A DNA stretch of 44,765 bases, taken from the NCBI GenBank assembly GCA_946528555.1, contig CAMMYS010000009.1, positions 1 through 44,765 on the forward strand, written 5' to 3'. A model generated the notes under the pieces. The model was not told where the DNA came from. It did no database searches and saw only the letters and a list, made by a program, of their open reading frames with translations. The translations under genes and the position numbers were made by a program. Position 1 is the stretch's first letter. Each line of letters begins with the position of its first letter. The DNA comes from an uncultured Mycoplasmatota bacterium (GTDB lineage Bacteria; Bacillota_I; Bacilli_A; RF39; UBA660). Below are positions 8,182-17,090 of this stretch, piece after piece.

Positions 8182-8781
8182 ATGCCACTTCCAAAAAGTT
8201 TTAGTAATTTAGTAGAAAATTTAACTATTTTACCCGGAGTTGGAGAAAAAACAGCTGAAAGATATGTTTATTCTTTGTATGAAAGAGACATAGATGAAAT
8301 AACAAATCTATCAAATGCACTATTAGAATTTAAAAAAAATATAAAAAATTGTAATATTTGTGGTTGTTTAAGTGACTATGATACATGTGAAATATGTTCT
8401 GATGGTGATAGGGATGTATCTACAATTTGTGTTGTAGAAGACTCAAAAAGCGTATTTTTCATAGAAAAAACTGGTAAATTTAAAGGCTATTATCATGTTT
8501 TAAATGGTCTAATTTCACCAATTGAAGGTATTAATCCAGAAGATTTAAACATTTCAAAACTTATTAATGATAGAATAAATGATTCAGTTAAAGAAATTAT
8601 TATAGCCTTAAATCCAAGTATTGAAGGTGAAGTAACTTCTATGTATCTTCAAAAATTACTGGAAAAGAAAAATGTTAAAGTATCTAGATTATCTTATGGA
8701 ATACCTATGGGTAGTGATATTGAATATTTAGATCCAATAATGATTTCAAAAGCACTAGATGATAGAAAAACAGTTTCATAA
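8182..8781 (+). CDS. recR: Recombination mediator RecR
   Basis: Partner of RecF/RecO in loading RecA on gapped DNA. 199 residues, the standard length. Domains in order: helix-hairpin-helix LPGVGEKTAERYV (18-30), a C4 zinc finger (Cys57, Cys60, Cys69, Cys72) and a Toprim domain starting at TICVVEDS (81) with the Gly-rich C-terminal Walker-like motif SYGIPMG. It starts two bases after ebfC and its Shine-Dalgarno GGAGG lies inside the ebfC end, so translation is probably coupled. A terminator follows directly after the stop, closing the operon. RecF, its functional partner, is at the left edge of the window. Confidence 0.95.
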   Translation: MPLPKSFSNLVENLTILPGVGEKTAERYVYSLYERDIDEITNLSNALLEFKKNIKNCNICGCLSDYDTCEICSDGDRDVSTICVVEDSKSVFFIEKTGKFKGYYHVLNGLISPIEGINPEDLNISKLINDRINDSVKEIIIALNPSIEGEVTSMYLQKLLEKKNVKVSRLSYGIPMGSDIEYLDPIMISKALDDRKTVS

Positions 8782-8803
8782 CTCCTTTTAGGAGTTTTAT
8801 TTT
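8780..8803 (+). terminator. Terminator after recR
   Basis: Stem AACTCC/GGAGTT with a five-base loop followed by a T-rich tract. Confidence 0.75.
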
Positions 8804-8806
8804 GCT

Positions 8807-8834
8807 TTGACTTTTAAATAGAAAATAATATAAT
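8807..8834 (+). promoter_or_regulatory. Promoter of the holB operon
   Basis: TTGACT, 16-bp spacer, TATAAT, then GGAGGAAG and the holB TTG start. The operon probably runs from holB to tatD or beyond. Confidence 0.65.
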
Positions 8835-8859
8835 ATATTATGTATTTGGAGGAAGAAAA

Positions 8860-9657
8860 TTGGAAAAATTATTAAAATATTTTGACAATTTATATGAAAC
8901 AAATAAAATTAGTCATTCTTATTTAATTGGGAATGTTTTTTATGATGATATTAAAGAAGAATTATCACAAGTGATTAAGAAATATTTTATTAATAATTTG
9001 AATAATATTGAGAATAATCCAGACATTATTATTCTAAAAGATGATGAAAATGGTGTTAAAAAAGAGGATATAAAAGACCTTATTAATAAGATTAACAGTA
9101 CTTCTCAATTTAATTCTTGTAAAATATATATTATTGAGAATGCAGATAAATTAAATGATTTTTCTTGCAATGCTTTGTTAAAAACATTAGAGGAACCACC
9201 AGAAAATGTATATGCATTTTTATTATCAAGTAATATTGATGAAGTAAAAGATACAATTTATAGTAGATGTCAAAAAATATTTGTTTCTTCAACAACATCT
9301 TCACAAATAGAAGATGAAGAAATAAGTAAAATATCAGATGAAATAATAGATGCTATTGAAAGAGATAAATTAAAAGTAATAGCTAAAAACTATGATTTTT
9401 ATAGTATAATAAGTGATAGAAATGTATTTTTTAAAATATTAAATAATGTATTATATAAATATGAAAAATCATTAAAAGAAATGTTAAAAAGTAGTGGAAA
9501 TAATATAATTTGTAAAAATAATAATATTGATGAAATATCAAGAAAAATAATAGTTATTAATGATAATATCAATTTATTAAGATTTCCAGTTAATAAAAAC
9601 TTAATAATTGATAGGTTTATTATAGAAATGTGGAGGTGCAAAAATGAAAATTGTTAA
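8860..9657 (+). CDS. holB: DNA polymerase III subunit delta'
   Basis: Clamp-loader delta' subunit of 265 residues, clearly homologous to the N-terminal part of DnaX: SCNALLKTLEEPPENVYAFL and the arginine-finger motif SRCQ. No Walker A is visible (NVFYDDIKEELS in its place), and the zinc module is missing. It is some 60 residues shorter than the B. subtilis protein. The start is a TTG with GGAGG seven bases upstream; no ATG or GTG lies nearby in frame. It overlaps ricT by 14 bases, the same pairing as in B. subtilis (holB-yaaT), while tmk, which often precedes holB, is absent. Confidence 0.86.
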   Translation: MEKLLKYFDNLYETNKISHSYLIGNVFYDDIKEELSQVIKKYFINNLNNIENNPDIIILKDDENGVKKEDIKDLINKINSTSQFNSCKIYIIENADKLNDFSCNALLKTLEEPPENVYAFLLSSNIDEVKDTIYSRCQKIFVSSTTSSQIEDEEISKISDEIIDAIERDKLKVIAKNYDFYSIISDRNVFFKILNNVLYKYEKSLKEMLKSSGNNIICKNNNIDEISRKIIVINDNINLLRFPVNKNLIIDRFIIEMWRCKNENC

Positions 9658-10477
9658 TGTAGAATTTAAAAAAGGTGGAAAACCATACATGTTTCTTGAT
9701 AATAATATAGAAATAGAAAAGGACGACTATGCTATTGTTAATACTGAGAGGGGATTACAATTTGGTAAAGTTGTTAGTGTAGTTGAAAATTCTAAACAAG
9801 AAGATCATTCTTTAGTATATAGAAAAGCCTCTAAAGAAGATATTAAGCAAAATGAAAAGAATATAAAAGAAGCTAAAGAAGCTAATATAAAAGCGCAAGA
9901 ATTATCTGATGAAATGGGATTAGATATGAAATTTATAGATGCTAGTTACACATTTGATAAAAAACAATTAGTATTTCAATTTTTAGCAGACAATAGAGTT
10001 GATTTTAGAGATTTAGCTAAATCTTTAGCAGGAATTTATAAAACTAGAATAGAATTAAGACAGGTAGGAGCTAGAGATAAAGCAAAAGAAATATCTGGAA
10101 TAGGTCAATGTGGAAGAAAACTCTGTTGTTCATCATTTTTAAATGATTTAGATTCAGTTGGTATAGCACAAGTTAAAAATCAAAACTTAGCACTAAATCC
10201 AACTAAGATTAATGGACTATGTGGTAGATTATTATGTTGTTTAAAATATGAAGATAACTTATATACTGAATATAGAAAGGATCTTCCAGAAGTAGGAGAT
10301 AAAATTAAAAAGGATGATAAAGAATATACAGTTATTTCACTAGATATTCCTAGACAAATATATGTAGCAATTGATGAAGAGAATAATAAAATAGAAGTTG
10401 ATGTTAGAAAAGAAAAAGAAGAACAAAAAAATAGAAAAGATTTTAGAAAAAATGACAGAAAAAGAAATAATAAATGA
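9644..10477 (+). CDS. ricT: RicT/PSP1-domain protein
   Basis: PSP1 family protein (YaaT/RicT), 277 residues. In B. subtilis RicT with RicA and RicF forms a complex that binds iron-sulfur clusters, assists RNase Y in mRNA maturation and affects sporulation and competence. Two cysteine clusters match the family: Cys156, Cys161, Cys162 (GQCGRKLCCSS) and Cys193, Cys198, Cys199 (GLCGRLLCC). The C-terminal tail is Lys/Arg/Asn-rich. Its start is in the holB coding end with GGAGGTG eight bases upstream. Here trmN6 follows immediately, whereas in B. subtilis the replication regulator yabA lies between; yabA is not present. Confidence 0.9.
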   Translation: MKIVNVEFKKGGKPYMFLDNNIEIEKDDYAIVNTERGLQFGKVVSVVENSKQEDHSLVYRKASKEDIKQNEKNIKEAKEANIKAQELSDEMGLDMKFIDASYTFDKKQLVFQFLADNRVDFRDLAKSLAGIYKTRIELRQVGARDKAKEISGIGQCGRKLCCSSFLNDLDSVGIAQVKNQNLALNPTKINGLCGRLLCCLKYEDNLYTEYRKDLPEVGDKIKKDDKEYTVISLDIPRQIYVAIDEENNKIEVDVRKEKEEQKNRKDFRKNDRKRNNK

Positions 10478-11183
10478 TTTAGTTTATTTTGATAATTTGA
10501 AAATTGTTCAAAATAAAGAATATTTTAATTTTAGTTTGGATTCAGTTTTGCTTCCAAACTTTTGTTGTTTAAATAAAAGTATTAAATCAATTATGGATTT
10601 ATGTACAGGAAATGCACCAATCCCTTTAATACTATCTACAATGACAGATGCTAAGATAATAGGTGTTGAATTACAAAAAAATATATACGATTTAGCAATA
10701 AAGAGTGTAAAAATTAACAATTTAGATAAAAAAATTAAAATTATTAATGAAAATGTACGTAAAATAGACAGTAATTTTGAGACGGATACATTTGATTTAA
10801 TTACATGTAACCCACCATATTTTAGATTAAATGAGAATAGTATATTGAATGACAATAGTGTAAAATCAATTGCTAGGCATGAAATAAATATCAATTTAGA
10901 TGATATAATGAGAGTATCAAAAAAATTATTAAAGAATAATGGTTCTTTATGTATGGTTCATAGAACAGATAGATTAATTGAAATAATTGAATGTATGAAA
11001 AAGAATAACATAGAACCAAAAAGAATTAGATTTATATATCCAAAAATTGGAAAAGAATCAAATTTAGTTTTAATTGATGGACATAAAAATGGTAAACCTG
11101 GTTTAAAAATACTAGATCCATTGTATGTTCATAATGATGATGGAAGTTATACAAAAGAAGTATTAAAGATGTTTGGAAAGTGA
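10452..11183 (+). CDS. trmN6: tRNA1(Val) A37 N6-methyltransferase-like (TrmN6/YabB)
   Basis: SAM-dependent N6-adenine methyltransferase of 243 residues. Motif I is MDLCTGNAPIPLIL and the catalytic NPPY is in LITCNPPYF, diagnostic of N6-adenine methylation. The family modifies A37 of tRNA-Val in E. coli; the position between ricT and rsmI matches B. subtilis yabB. I chose the ATG at 10452, which begins MTEKEIINDLVYF and overlaps ricT by 26 bases; the open frame extends 18 codons further upstream through a Lys-rich stretch but without better support. No clear Shine-Dalgarno is seen, so translation may be coupled to ricT. Confidence 0.85.
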   Translation: MTEKEIINDLVYFDNLKIVQNKEYFNFSLDSVLLPNFCCLNKSIKSIMDLCTGNAPIPLILSTMTDAKIIGVELQKNIYDLAIKSVKINNLDKKIKIINENVRKIDSNFETDTFDLITCNPPYFRLNENSILNDNSVKSIARHEININLDDIMRVSKKLLKNNGSLCMVHRTDRLIEIIECMKKNNIEPKRIRFIYPKIGKESNLVLIDGHKNGKPGLKILDPLYVHNDDGSYTKEVLKMFGK

Positions 11184-11187
11184 AAAT

Positions 11188-12024
11188 ATGATACAAAAAA
11201 GTTATGAAAAAACTAATTATGGTAGTTTATATTTAATACCAACTCCTATTGGTAATTTAGATGATATTACTATTAGGGGTATTAATACTTTAAAAATGGT
11301 TGATATTGTATATGCAGAAGATACAAGACAAACAATGAATTTATTAAAATACTTTGATATTAATAAAAAGGTAGAATCTTGTCATAAATATACAGAAATG
11401 AAGCATAAAAATAAAATTATTGAAATATTAAAAAGTGGCAAGAATATAGGCTATGTTACTGATAGGGGTACACCATTAATTAGTGATCCAGGAAATGTTA
11501 TAGTAGATGAAGTAATTAAAAACAATCTAAATGTTATTGCTTTACCAGGTGCTAGTGCGTTATTACCTGCTATTAATATGTCAGGTATTAGTAATCAAAA
11601 GTTTCTATTTTATGGATTTTTGGATAGTAAAAGAAGCATAGCTAAAAAAGAATTAATTGATTTGAAAGAAATAAAACAAACAATTATATTTTATGAGGCA
11701 CCTCATAGAATTGAAGAAACATTAAAATTATTATTAGATGTTCTAGGAGATAGAAAGATAGCTATTGTTAGAGAAATATCTAAATTACATGAAGAAGTAG
11801 TAAGAGATAATATTAGCAATATATTTAAAGAGTGTAATTTTAAAGGAGAAATTGTAATAGTTGTTGAAGGTAATAATGAAGTAAAAGAAGATAATAATAA
11901 TTATCAAGAAATTATTAACAATTTAGTTAAGAATGGATATTCAAAAAGAGATGCTATTAAAGAAACAGCAGATAAGTATAATATAAGTAAAAATAAATTA
12001 TATAATATGTATAAGGAGGATTAA
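11188..12024 (+). CDS. rsmI: 16S rRNA 2'-O-ribose C1402 methyltransferase RsmI
   Basis: Tetrapyrrole-methylase-fold enzyme that 2'-O-methylates C1402 of 16S rRNA in the decoding centre. 278 residues, normal length. Family motifs: LIPTPIGNLDDITIRG, YAEDTRQT, YVTDRGTPLISDPG, ALPGASALLPA and FYEAPHRIEETL. The C-terminal 40 residues form a helix-turn-helix-like end (RDAIKETADKYNISKNKLY). The ATG at 11188 has GGAAAG seven bases upstream; an in-frame TTG at 11173 inside the trmN6 end is less likely. It ends one base before pth. RsmA (17087), another 16S modifier of the same subunit, is in this window. Confidence 0.93.
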   Translation: MIQKSYEKTNYGSLYLIPTPIGNLDDITIRGINTLKMVDIVYAEDTRQTMNLLKYFDINKKVESCHKYTEMKHKNKIIEILKSGKNIGYVTDRGTPLISDPGNVIVDEVIKNNLNVIALPGASALLPAINMSGISNQKFLFYGFLDSKRSIAKKELIDLKEIKQTIIFYEAPHRIEETLKLLLDVLGDRKIAIVREISKLHEEVVRDNISNIFKECNFKGEIVIVVEGNNEVKEDNNNYQEIINNLVKNGYSKRDAIKETADKYNISKNKLYNMYKED

Positions 12025-12025
12025 T

Positions 12026-12589
12026 ATGAAATTAGTTGTTGGTCTTGGTAATCCAGGTAAAAAATATGAAAAAACTAGACATAATTGTGGATATAATGCA
12101 ATTAATTTTTATGCTGCAAAAAATAATTTAAGTTTTAAGAAAAAGTTTAATGCAGAATATTGTGAACAAGTTGTTAACAATGAAAAAATGTTATTAGTAA
12201 AACCAACAACGTATATGAATCTTTCTGGAAATGCTGTTATAGAGTTTGTTAATTTTTATAATATTGATAAAAAAGATATTTTAATTATATATGATGATAA
12301 AAATTTTGAAGTTGGAACATTTAAAATTAAGAGAAAAGGCAGTGATGGTGGACATAATGGTATTAAAAATATTATTAGTGTATTACATACAGAAGATATA
12401 GCTAGAGTAAAAATGGGTATATCTATGCCTAAAGAGGAATTAATAGATTATGTTCTTGGTAAGTTCAGTAAAGAAGATACTGAAAAATTAAATAATTTAT
12501 ACCCAACAATTTGTAATATTATTGATGATTTTAGTATATTAACAATAGATGAACTAATGGATAAATATAATGGTATGAATAATGAATAG
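12026..12589 (+). CDS. pth: Peptidyl-tRNA hydrolase
   Basis: Releases peptides from peptidyl-tRNA that has dropped off the ribosome. 187 residues, typical. Catalytic His19 in KTRHNCGYN, Asn9 in GLGNPG, and the substrate-binding KPTTYMNLSGNAV. Start fixed by AGGAGG immediately upstream at the rsmI end. It overlaps mfd by eight bases. The pth-mfd pairing is conserved in Bacilli (spoVC-mfd); the small fin gene that separates them in B. subtilis is missing. Confidence 0.95.
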   Translation: MKLVVGLGNPGKKYEKTRHNCGYNAINFYAAKNNLSFKKKFNAEYCEQVVNNEKMLLVKPTTYMNLSGNAVIEFVNFYNIDKKDILIIYDDKNFEVGTFKIKRKGSDGGHNGIKNIISVLHTEDIARVKMGISMPKEELIDYVLGKFSKEDTEKLNNLYPTICNIIDDFSILTIDELMDKYNGMNNE

Positions 12590-15500
12590 TACTTTATATA
12601 AAAAACTATTTGATTTTGATATTGATAAATATAAAAAGATATCAGTTAGTAAAAATGAAATATATAATCAATTAATGTTATATATCTTTTTAACGTGTAA
12701 GAAAAATATTGTATTAGTATTTCCTACATTAAATGAAGCTACAGAAACATATAATGAATTAAGAACATATATTGATGATGTATATATTTTTCCAGAAGAT
12801 GATTATATAACTAAAAGAGCAATTGCTAGTTCTCCAGAGTTATTATATATGAGAAGTAAACTATATAATAAACTAAATGATAATAGTAAAAAAATAGTTA
12901 TAGCTCATTTAAATAGTTTTATTAAAAAATTACCTTCTAAAAGTAAATATAATGATAATAAAATATTGTTAAAAACAGGTTTAAAAATACAAAGAGATGA
13001 ATTAATTAAAAAGCTAGATAATATAGGATATAAAAGAGATAGTATGGTCTATGATATATCTGAATATGCAGTAAGAGGATTTGTAATAGATGTTTTTCCT
13101 ATTGGAGAAGATAAACCAGTAAGAATTGAATTTTTTGATGATGAAATTGAAAAAATTAAATATTTTGATCCTCAAAAACAAATAACAACAAATAGTATAG
13201 ATAAAATTACAATAGGTGTAATAAAAGATGACTATGATGATATTTCATCATCTTTAATAGATTATATTGATAATCCATTAATTATTTATAATAACTATAA
13301 TCAAATAGTTGAACAAGAAAAAATGCTATTACCACAAGTTAAGTATTTAGAAATAGAAAATGAGATATTTAAATTAAAAGAATTAAAGAGTGATAAAGAT
13401 ATTTTTATTGAAACTATTAACAATAAAAATTGTGATTTAATTATTGAAGCAAAAAGTATAGATAAATATGAAAATAATAAAGAAAAGTTTTTACATGATA
13501 TAGAAAAGAATAATGGTATTTTATATACAAAAAATGATACTTTAGTTAAATTTGTTAAATCAAAGAATAAGAAGATTAAGATAGAAAACGAAATTCTTAA
13601 TCATGGTTTTGTATACAATAATAATTATTATTTTTCAGAATATGATTTAACTAGTACGTATAACTTAAATAATAGATTAAAAGATATTTCTTACGGAACT
13701 AGAATTATGTCTATAGATAACCTTGAAATAGGAGATTATGTTGTACATAGAAAAAGTGGTATTGGTATTTATAGAGGCCTTACTACTATTGAAAAAAATG
13801 GATTTAAGAAAGATTATATTTTAATAGAATATAAGGGTAATGATAAATTATATGTTGCCGTTGAAGATATTTCTAAACTATATAAATATGCTGCAAAAGA
13901 AGGGGCAAAGCCAACTATTAATAAACTAAATAGTGTTGAATGGACAAAAACAAAATTAAAGATAAAACAAAGAATTAAAAATATTACTAGTGAATTACTT
14001 CAAATATATAAAGAGAGAAATAAAGCTACAATTGAACCATTTAAAGAAGATGATGAAAATCAATTACTATTTGAAAATGAATTTGAGTATGAAACAACTG
14101 TTGACCAATTAAAAGCTTCAATTGAAATAAAAAAAGATTTAGAAAAACCAAGACCAATGGAAAGATTATTATGTGGTGATGTTGGTTATGGAAAAACAGA
14201 AGTAATATTTAGAGCAATGTTTAAAACTGTTATAAATGGAAAGCAAGTTGCATATTTATGTCCAACAACACTTTTATCACATCAACAATATGATTCAGCA
14301 ATAAAGAGATTTGCTAACTATGGAATAAATATTGATATAATAAATAGACACTTTACTGATAAACAAATATCTGAAAAAATAAAAAAATTAAAAGAAGGAA
14401 AAACAGATATAGTATTTGGAACACATAGATTATTAAGTAAAGATATAGAATATAAAGATTTAGGTCTTCTTGTTATCGATGAAGAACATCGTTTTGGTGT
14501 TGAACAAAAAGAAAAAATTAAAAAGATGAAATCAAATGTACATGTTTTATCAGTTTCAGCAACACCAATACCTAGAAGTTTACAAATGTCTTTAGTTGGA
14601 ATAAGAGATTTATCATTAATTGAAAGTGCTCCTAAAAATAGATATCCTGTTCAAACATATGTTATTGAATATAACGAAATGTTATTAAGAGAAGTACTTT
14701 TAAAGGAATTATCTAGAAAAGGACAAGCATTTATTCTATATAATAATATTGATAACATGGATACTCTTGTAAGAAAATATCAGCGTCTTATACCAGAAGC
14801 AAGATTTTGTTTTGCACATGGTAAAATGAAGAAAGATGAAATGCAAGATATTATATACGACTTTACTAATAAAAAATATGATGTATTAGTTAGTACAACT
14901 ATTATTGAAAATGGTATAGATATTCCAAATGCTAATACAATAATAGTTATAGATGCAGATAGATATGGATTAAGTCAGTTATATCAAATAAGAGGAAGAG
15001 TTGGTAGAAGTGATAAGATTGCATATGCATATTTAATGTATAAGAAAGAAAAAGTACTAAATAGTACTGCACTTAAGAGACTAGAAGCAATAAAAGAATT
15101 TACTGAATTAGGTAGTGGATATAAAATATCTATGAGAGATTTAGCAATTAGAGGAGCAGGAGATATTTTAGGAAGAGAACAAGCCGGATTCATAGATTCT
15201 ATTGGTGTTAATATGTATCTTGATTTAATTAATGAAGAAGTAAAAGGTATAGATTTAGATGAAGAAGATAACAATCAAAATCAAGCAAATATTGATGTAG
15301 AAACACATATTGGAAAAGAATATTCTGAAGATAGTGATATTTTAATTGATCTTCACAAAAAGATTAATAGTATTGAAACCAAAGACGATTTAAATAAAGT
15401 ATTATTTGAAATAAGAGATAGATTTGGTATAACAAATCAACAATTAGAAATATATGCTAATGAAAAGTATTTAGAAAAATTAATTTCAAAAACTGGAGTA

Positions 15501-15734
15501 ATTATTAATTTAAATGATAATTTAAAAACAATATTAAAAATAAAAAAAGAAGTTTATTCTAAACTAAATATAGAAGATTTATTTTATGAAGCAACAAAGA
15601 TTAGTTCTAAACTAAATTTTAGTTATAAGAATGACTACATATTAGTGACACTTTTAAAGGCATCACTAGAAAAAAATTATATATATTATCTAGAAGAATT
15701 CTTAGAAAAAATAGTTGATTTAACATATAAATAG
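12582..15734 (+). CDS. mfd: Transcription-repair coupling factor Mfd (short N-terminus)
   Basis: DNA translocase that removes stalled RNA polymerase and recruits UvrA. Order of domains: a reduced UvrB-like module (1 to about 350), RNA polymerase-interacting domain (EIGDYVVHRKSGIGIYRG, about 382-399), helicase domain with Walker A GDVGYGKT (532-539) and DEEHRFGV (633-640), second RecA lobe with QIRGRVGRSD, and the C-terminal D7 domain. Total 1050 residues against about 1150-1180 in E. coli or B. subtilis; the deficit of about 95 residues is all before the RNA polymerase-interacting domain. The start overlaps the pth end, so translation is coupled. Confidence 0.95.
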   Translation: MNSTLYKKLFDFDIDKYKKISVSKNEIYNQLMLYIFLTCKKNIVLVFPTLNEATETYNELRTYIDDVYIFPEDDYITKRAIASSPELLYMRSKLYNKLNDNSKKIVIAHLNSFIKKLPSKSKYNDNKILLKTGLKIQRDELIKKLDNIGYKRDSMVYDISEYAVRGFVIDVFPIGEDKPVRIEFFDDEIEKIKYFDPQKQITTNSIDKITIGVIKDDYDDISSSLIDYIDNPLIIYNNYNQIVEQEKMLLPQVKYLEIENEIFKLKELKSDKDIFIETINNKNCDLIIEAKSIDKYENNKEKFLHDIEKNNGILYTKNDTLVKFVKSKNKKIKIENEILNHGFVYNNNYYFSEYDLTSTYNLNNRLKDISYGTRIMSIDNLEIGDYVVHRKSGIGIYRGLTTIEKNGFKKDYILIEYKGNDKLYVAVEDISKLYKYAAKEGAKPTINKLNSVEWTKTKLKIKQRIKNITSELLQIYKERNKATIEPFKEDDENQLLFENEFEYETTVDQLKASIEIKKDLEKPRPMERLLCGDVGYGKTEVIFRAMFKTVINGKQVAYLCPTTLLSHQQYDSAIKRFANYGINIDIINRHFTDKQISEKIKKLKEGKTDIVFGTHRLLSKDIEYKDLGLLVIDEEHRFGVEQKEKIKKMKSNVHVLSVSATPIPRSLQMSLVGIRDLSLIESAPKNRYPVQTYVIEYNEMLLREVLLKELSRKGQAFILYNNIDNMDTLVRKYQRLIPEARFCFAHGKMKKDEMQDIIYDFTNKKYDVLVSTTIIENGIDIPNANTIIVIDADRYGLSQLYQIRGRVGRSDKIAYAYLMYKKEKVLNSTALKRLEAIKEFTELGSGYKISMRDLAIRGAGDILGREQAGFIDSIGVNMYLDLINEEVKGIDLDEEDNNQNQANIDVETHIGKEYSEDSDILIDLHKKINSIETKDDLNKVLFEIRDRFGITNQQLEIYANEKYLEKLISKTGVIINLNDNLKTILKIKKEVYSKLNIEDLFYEATKISSKLNFSYKNDYILVTLLKASLEKNYIYYLEEFLEKIVDLTYK

Positions 15735-15750
15735 TTAATGGAGGTGTAAA

Positions 15751-16506
15751 GTGATAGATTCTCATGCTCATGTAACAAGTGATAATTATGAAAATATAGA
15801 AGAAATTATATACGAAATTAAAAAACAAGGTGTAATTGCTGTAATTAATGCTGGTGATAGAATTGAAACTTCACATGAAGTAGTGGATCTATCAAAAAAA
15901 TATAATAATTTTATTTTACCTTGTGTAGGTATTCATCCTGAAAATGTTAATGAAATAAATAAGCTAAATGAGATAGAAGTTATTATTAAAAATAATAAAG
16001 TATATGCAGTTGGTGAAATAGGATTAGACTATTATTATGAAAAAGATAATAAGAAAGAACAAAAAGAATTATTAAATAAGCAGTTAGACCTAGCAGAGAA
16101 ATATAAATTACCTGTAATTATTCATACAAGGGAATCAATACAAGATGTATATGATGAATTAAAGAAAAGAAAATTAAAAGGAGTAATACATTGCTTTAAT
16201 GGAAGTTATGAAATGGCTAAGTTGTTTATTAAGCTAGGATATAAACTTGGAATAGGTGGTGTTCTTACTTTTAAGAATTCTAAATTATATGAATTAATTG
16301 AAAAAATTGATTTAGAAAATGTATTGTTAGAAACAGATAGTCCATACTTATCACCAGAGCCTTTTAGAGGAAAAAAGAATATACCATCTAATGTTTATTA
16401 TGTTGCTAAAAGAATATCTGAAATTAAAAATATAAGCATTGATGAAGTAATTAATAAAACCACTAAAAATGCCATAGAACTTTTTGACATTAAAATTGAC
16501 TTATAA
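15751..16506 (+). CDS. tatD: TatD-family metal-dependent hydrolase
   Basis: TIM-barrel metallo-hydrolase of the TatD family, reported to be 3'-5' DNases. 251 residues. Metal ligands are visible: His5 and His7 in DSHAH, Glu in VGEIGLDYYYEK, His in IIHTRES and VIHCFNG, Asp in ETDSPYLSPEP. The start is GTG with GGAGGTG five bases upstream. It corresponds to yabD of B. subtilis, which precedes yabE-rnmV-ksgA; here rnmV is absent. An internal promoter for the next genes lies in its 3' end. Confidence 0.92.
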   Translation: MIDSHAHVTSDNYENIEEIIYEIKKQGVIAVINAGDRIETSHEVVDLSKKYNNFILPCVGIHPENVNEINKLNEIEVIIKNNKVYAVGEIGLDYYYEKDNKKEQKELLNKQLDLAEKYKLPVIIHTRESIQDVYDELKKRKLKGVIHCFNGSYEMAKLFIKLGYKLGIGGVLTFKNSKLYELIEKIDLENVLLETDSPYLSPEPFRGKKNIPSNVYYVAKRISEIKNISIDEVINKTTKNAIELFDIKIDL

Positions 16507-16512
16507 TATAAT
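16484..16512 (+). promoter_or_regulatory. Consensus promoter inside the tatD end
   Basis: TTGACA, 17-bp spacer, TATAAT (a second overlapping TATAAT at 16502-16507). It should drive the 3D-domain gene and rsmA independently of the upstream operon. Confidence 0.75.
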
Positions 16513-16532
16513 ATAGTATTAAGGAGAAGTAT

Positions 16533-17090
16533 ATGAAACAATACATTCTTAATAAAATTAGAAATACTGTTGAAGCATTAATTGTTATATTAGTAGCTTG
16601 TTTTGTTATGCAAAAAGAATGTATTAATAAAACTACAACAACTATTGTAGAAAACGAAAGTTTGGCAAAGGCTTTAGATAAAGAAATTATTCAGGAAAAT
16701 CAAGATGATTTATATAAAAAAGGAAAATATAATCCACAATTTACATTTATAGGAGAACTTACAGGGTATGTAGGTGATTGTCCATTATGTACAGGTTATT
16801 TAGCATGTCCTCCTAGAACAAATGTATTAAAAGAGGGAATATATTATAAAGATAAAACATATGGTACTGTTAGAATAGTTGCTAGTAGTAGAAATTATCC
16901 TTGTGGAACTATATTAAGATTTAAGGTTAATAAATTATCAAGCGAACCAATTATAGCAATAGTACTTGATAGAGGTGTAGGTGGAAATACAATAGATTTG
17001 CTTACAGATGATGTTAACTATGCTATTAGAAAAGTTGGTAGAGTTAGAAACTTAGAATTTGAAGTTTTGAGAAAAGGATGGAAAAAATGA
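16533..17090 (+). CDS. Membrane-anchored 3D-domain protein (YabE-like)
   Basis: 185 residues: an N-terminal membrane anchor (about 12-27), a short linker, then a 3D domain, the double-psi beta-barrel related to RlpA/MltA found in cell-wall lytic proteins. Key pieces are YPCGTILRF, AIVLDRGVGGNTIDLL (two of the three defining Asp residues) and the final strand LEFEVLRKGWKK. Four extra cysteines (CPLCTGYLACPPR and YPC) may form disulfides. Gene position between tatD and rsmA is that of yabE in B. subtilis, which has additional DUF348/G5 domains missing here. A role in peptidoglycan turnover is inferred from the domain. Confidence 0.82.
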   Translation: MKQYILNKIRNTVEALIVILVACFVMQKECINKTTTTIVENESLAKALDKEIIQENQDDLYKKGKYNPQFTFIGELTGYVGDCPLCTGYLACPPRTNVLKEGIYYKDKTYGTVRIVASSRNYPCGTILRFKVNKLSSEPIIAIVLDRGVGGNTIDLLTDDVNYAIRKVGRVRNLEFEVLRKGWKK

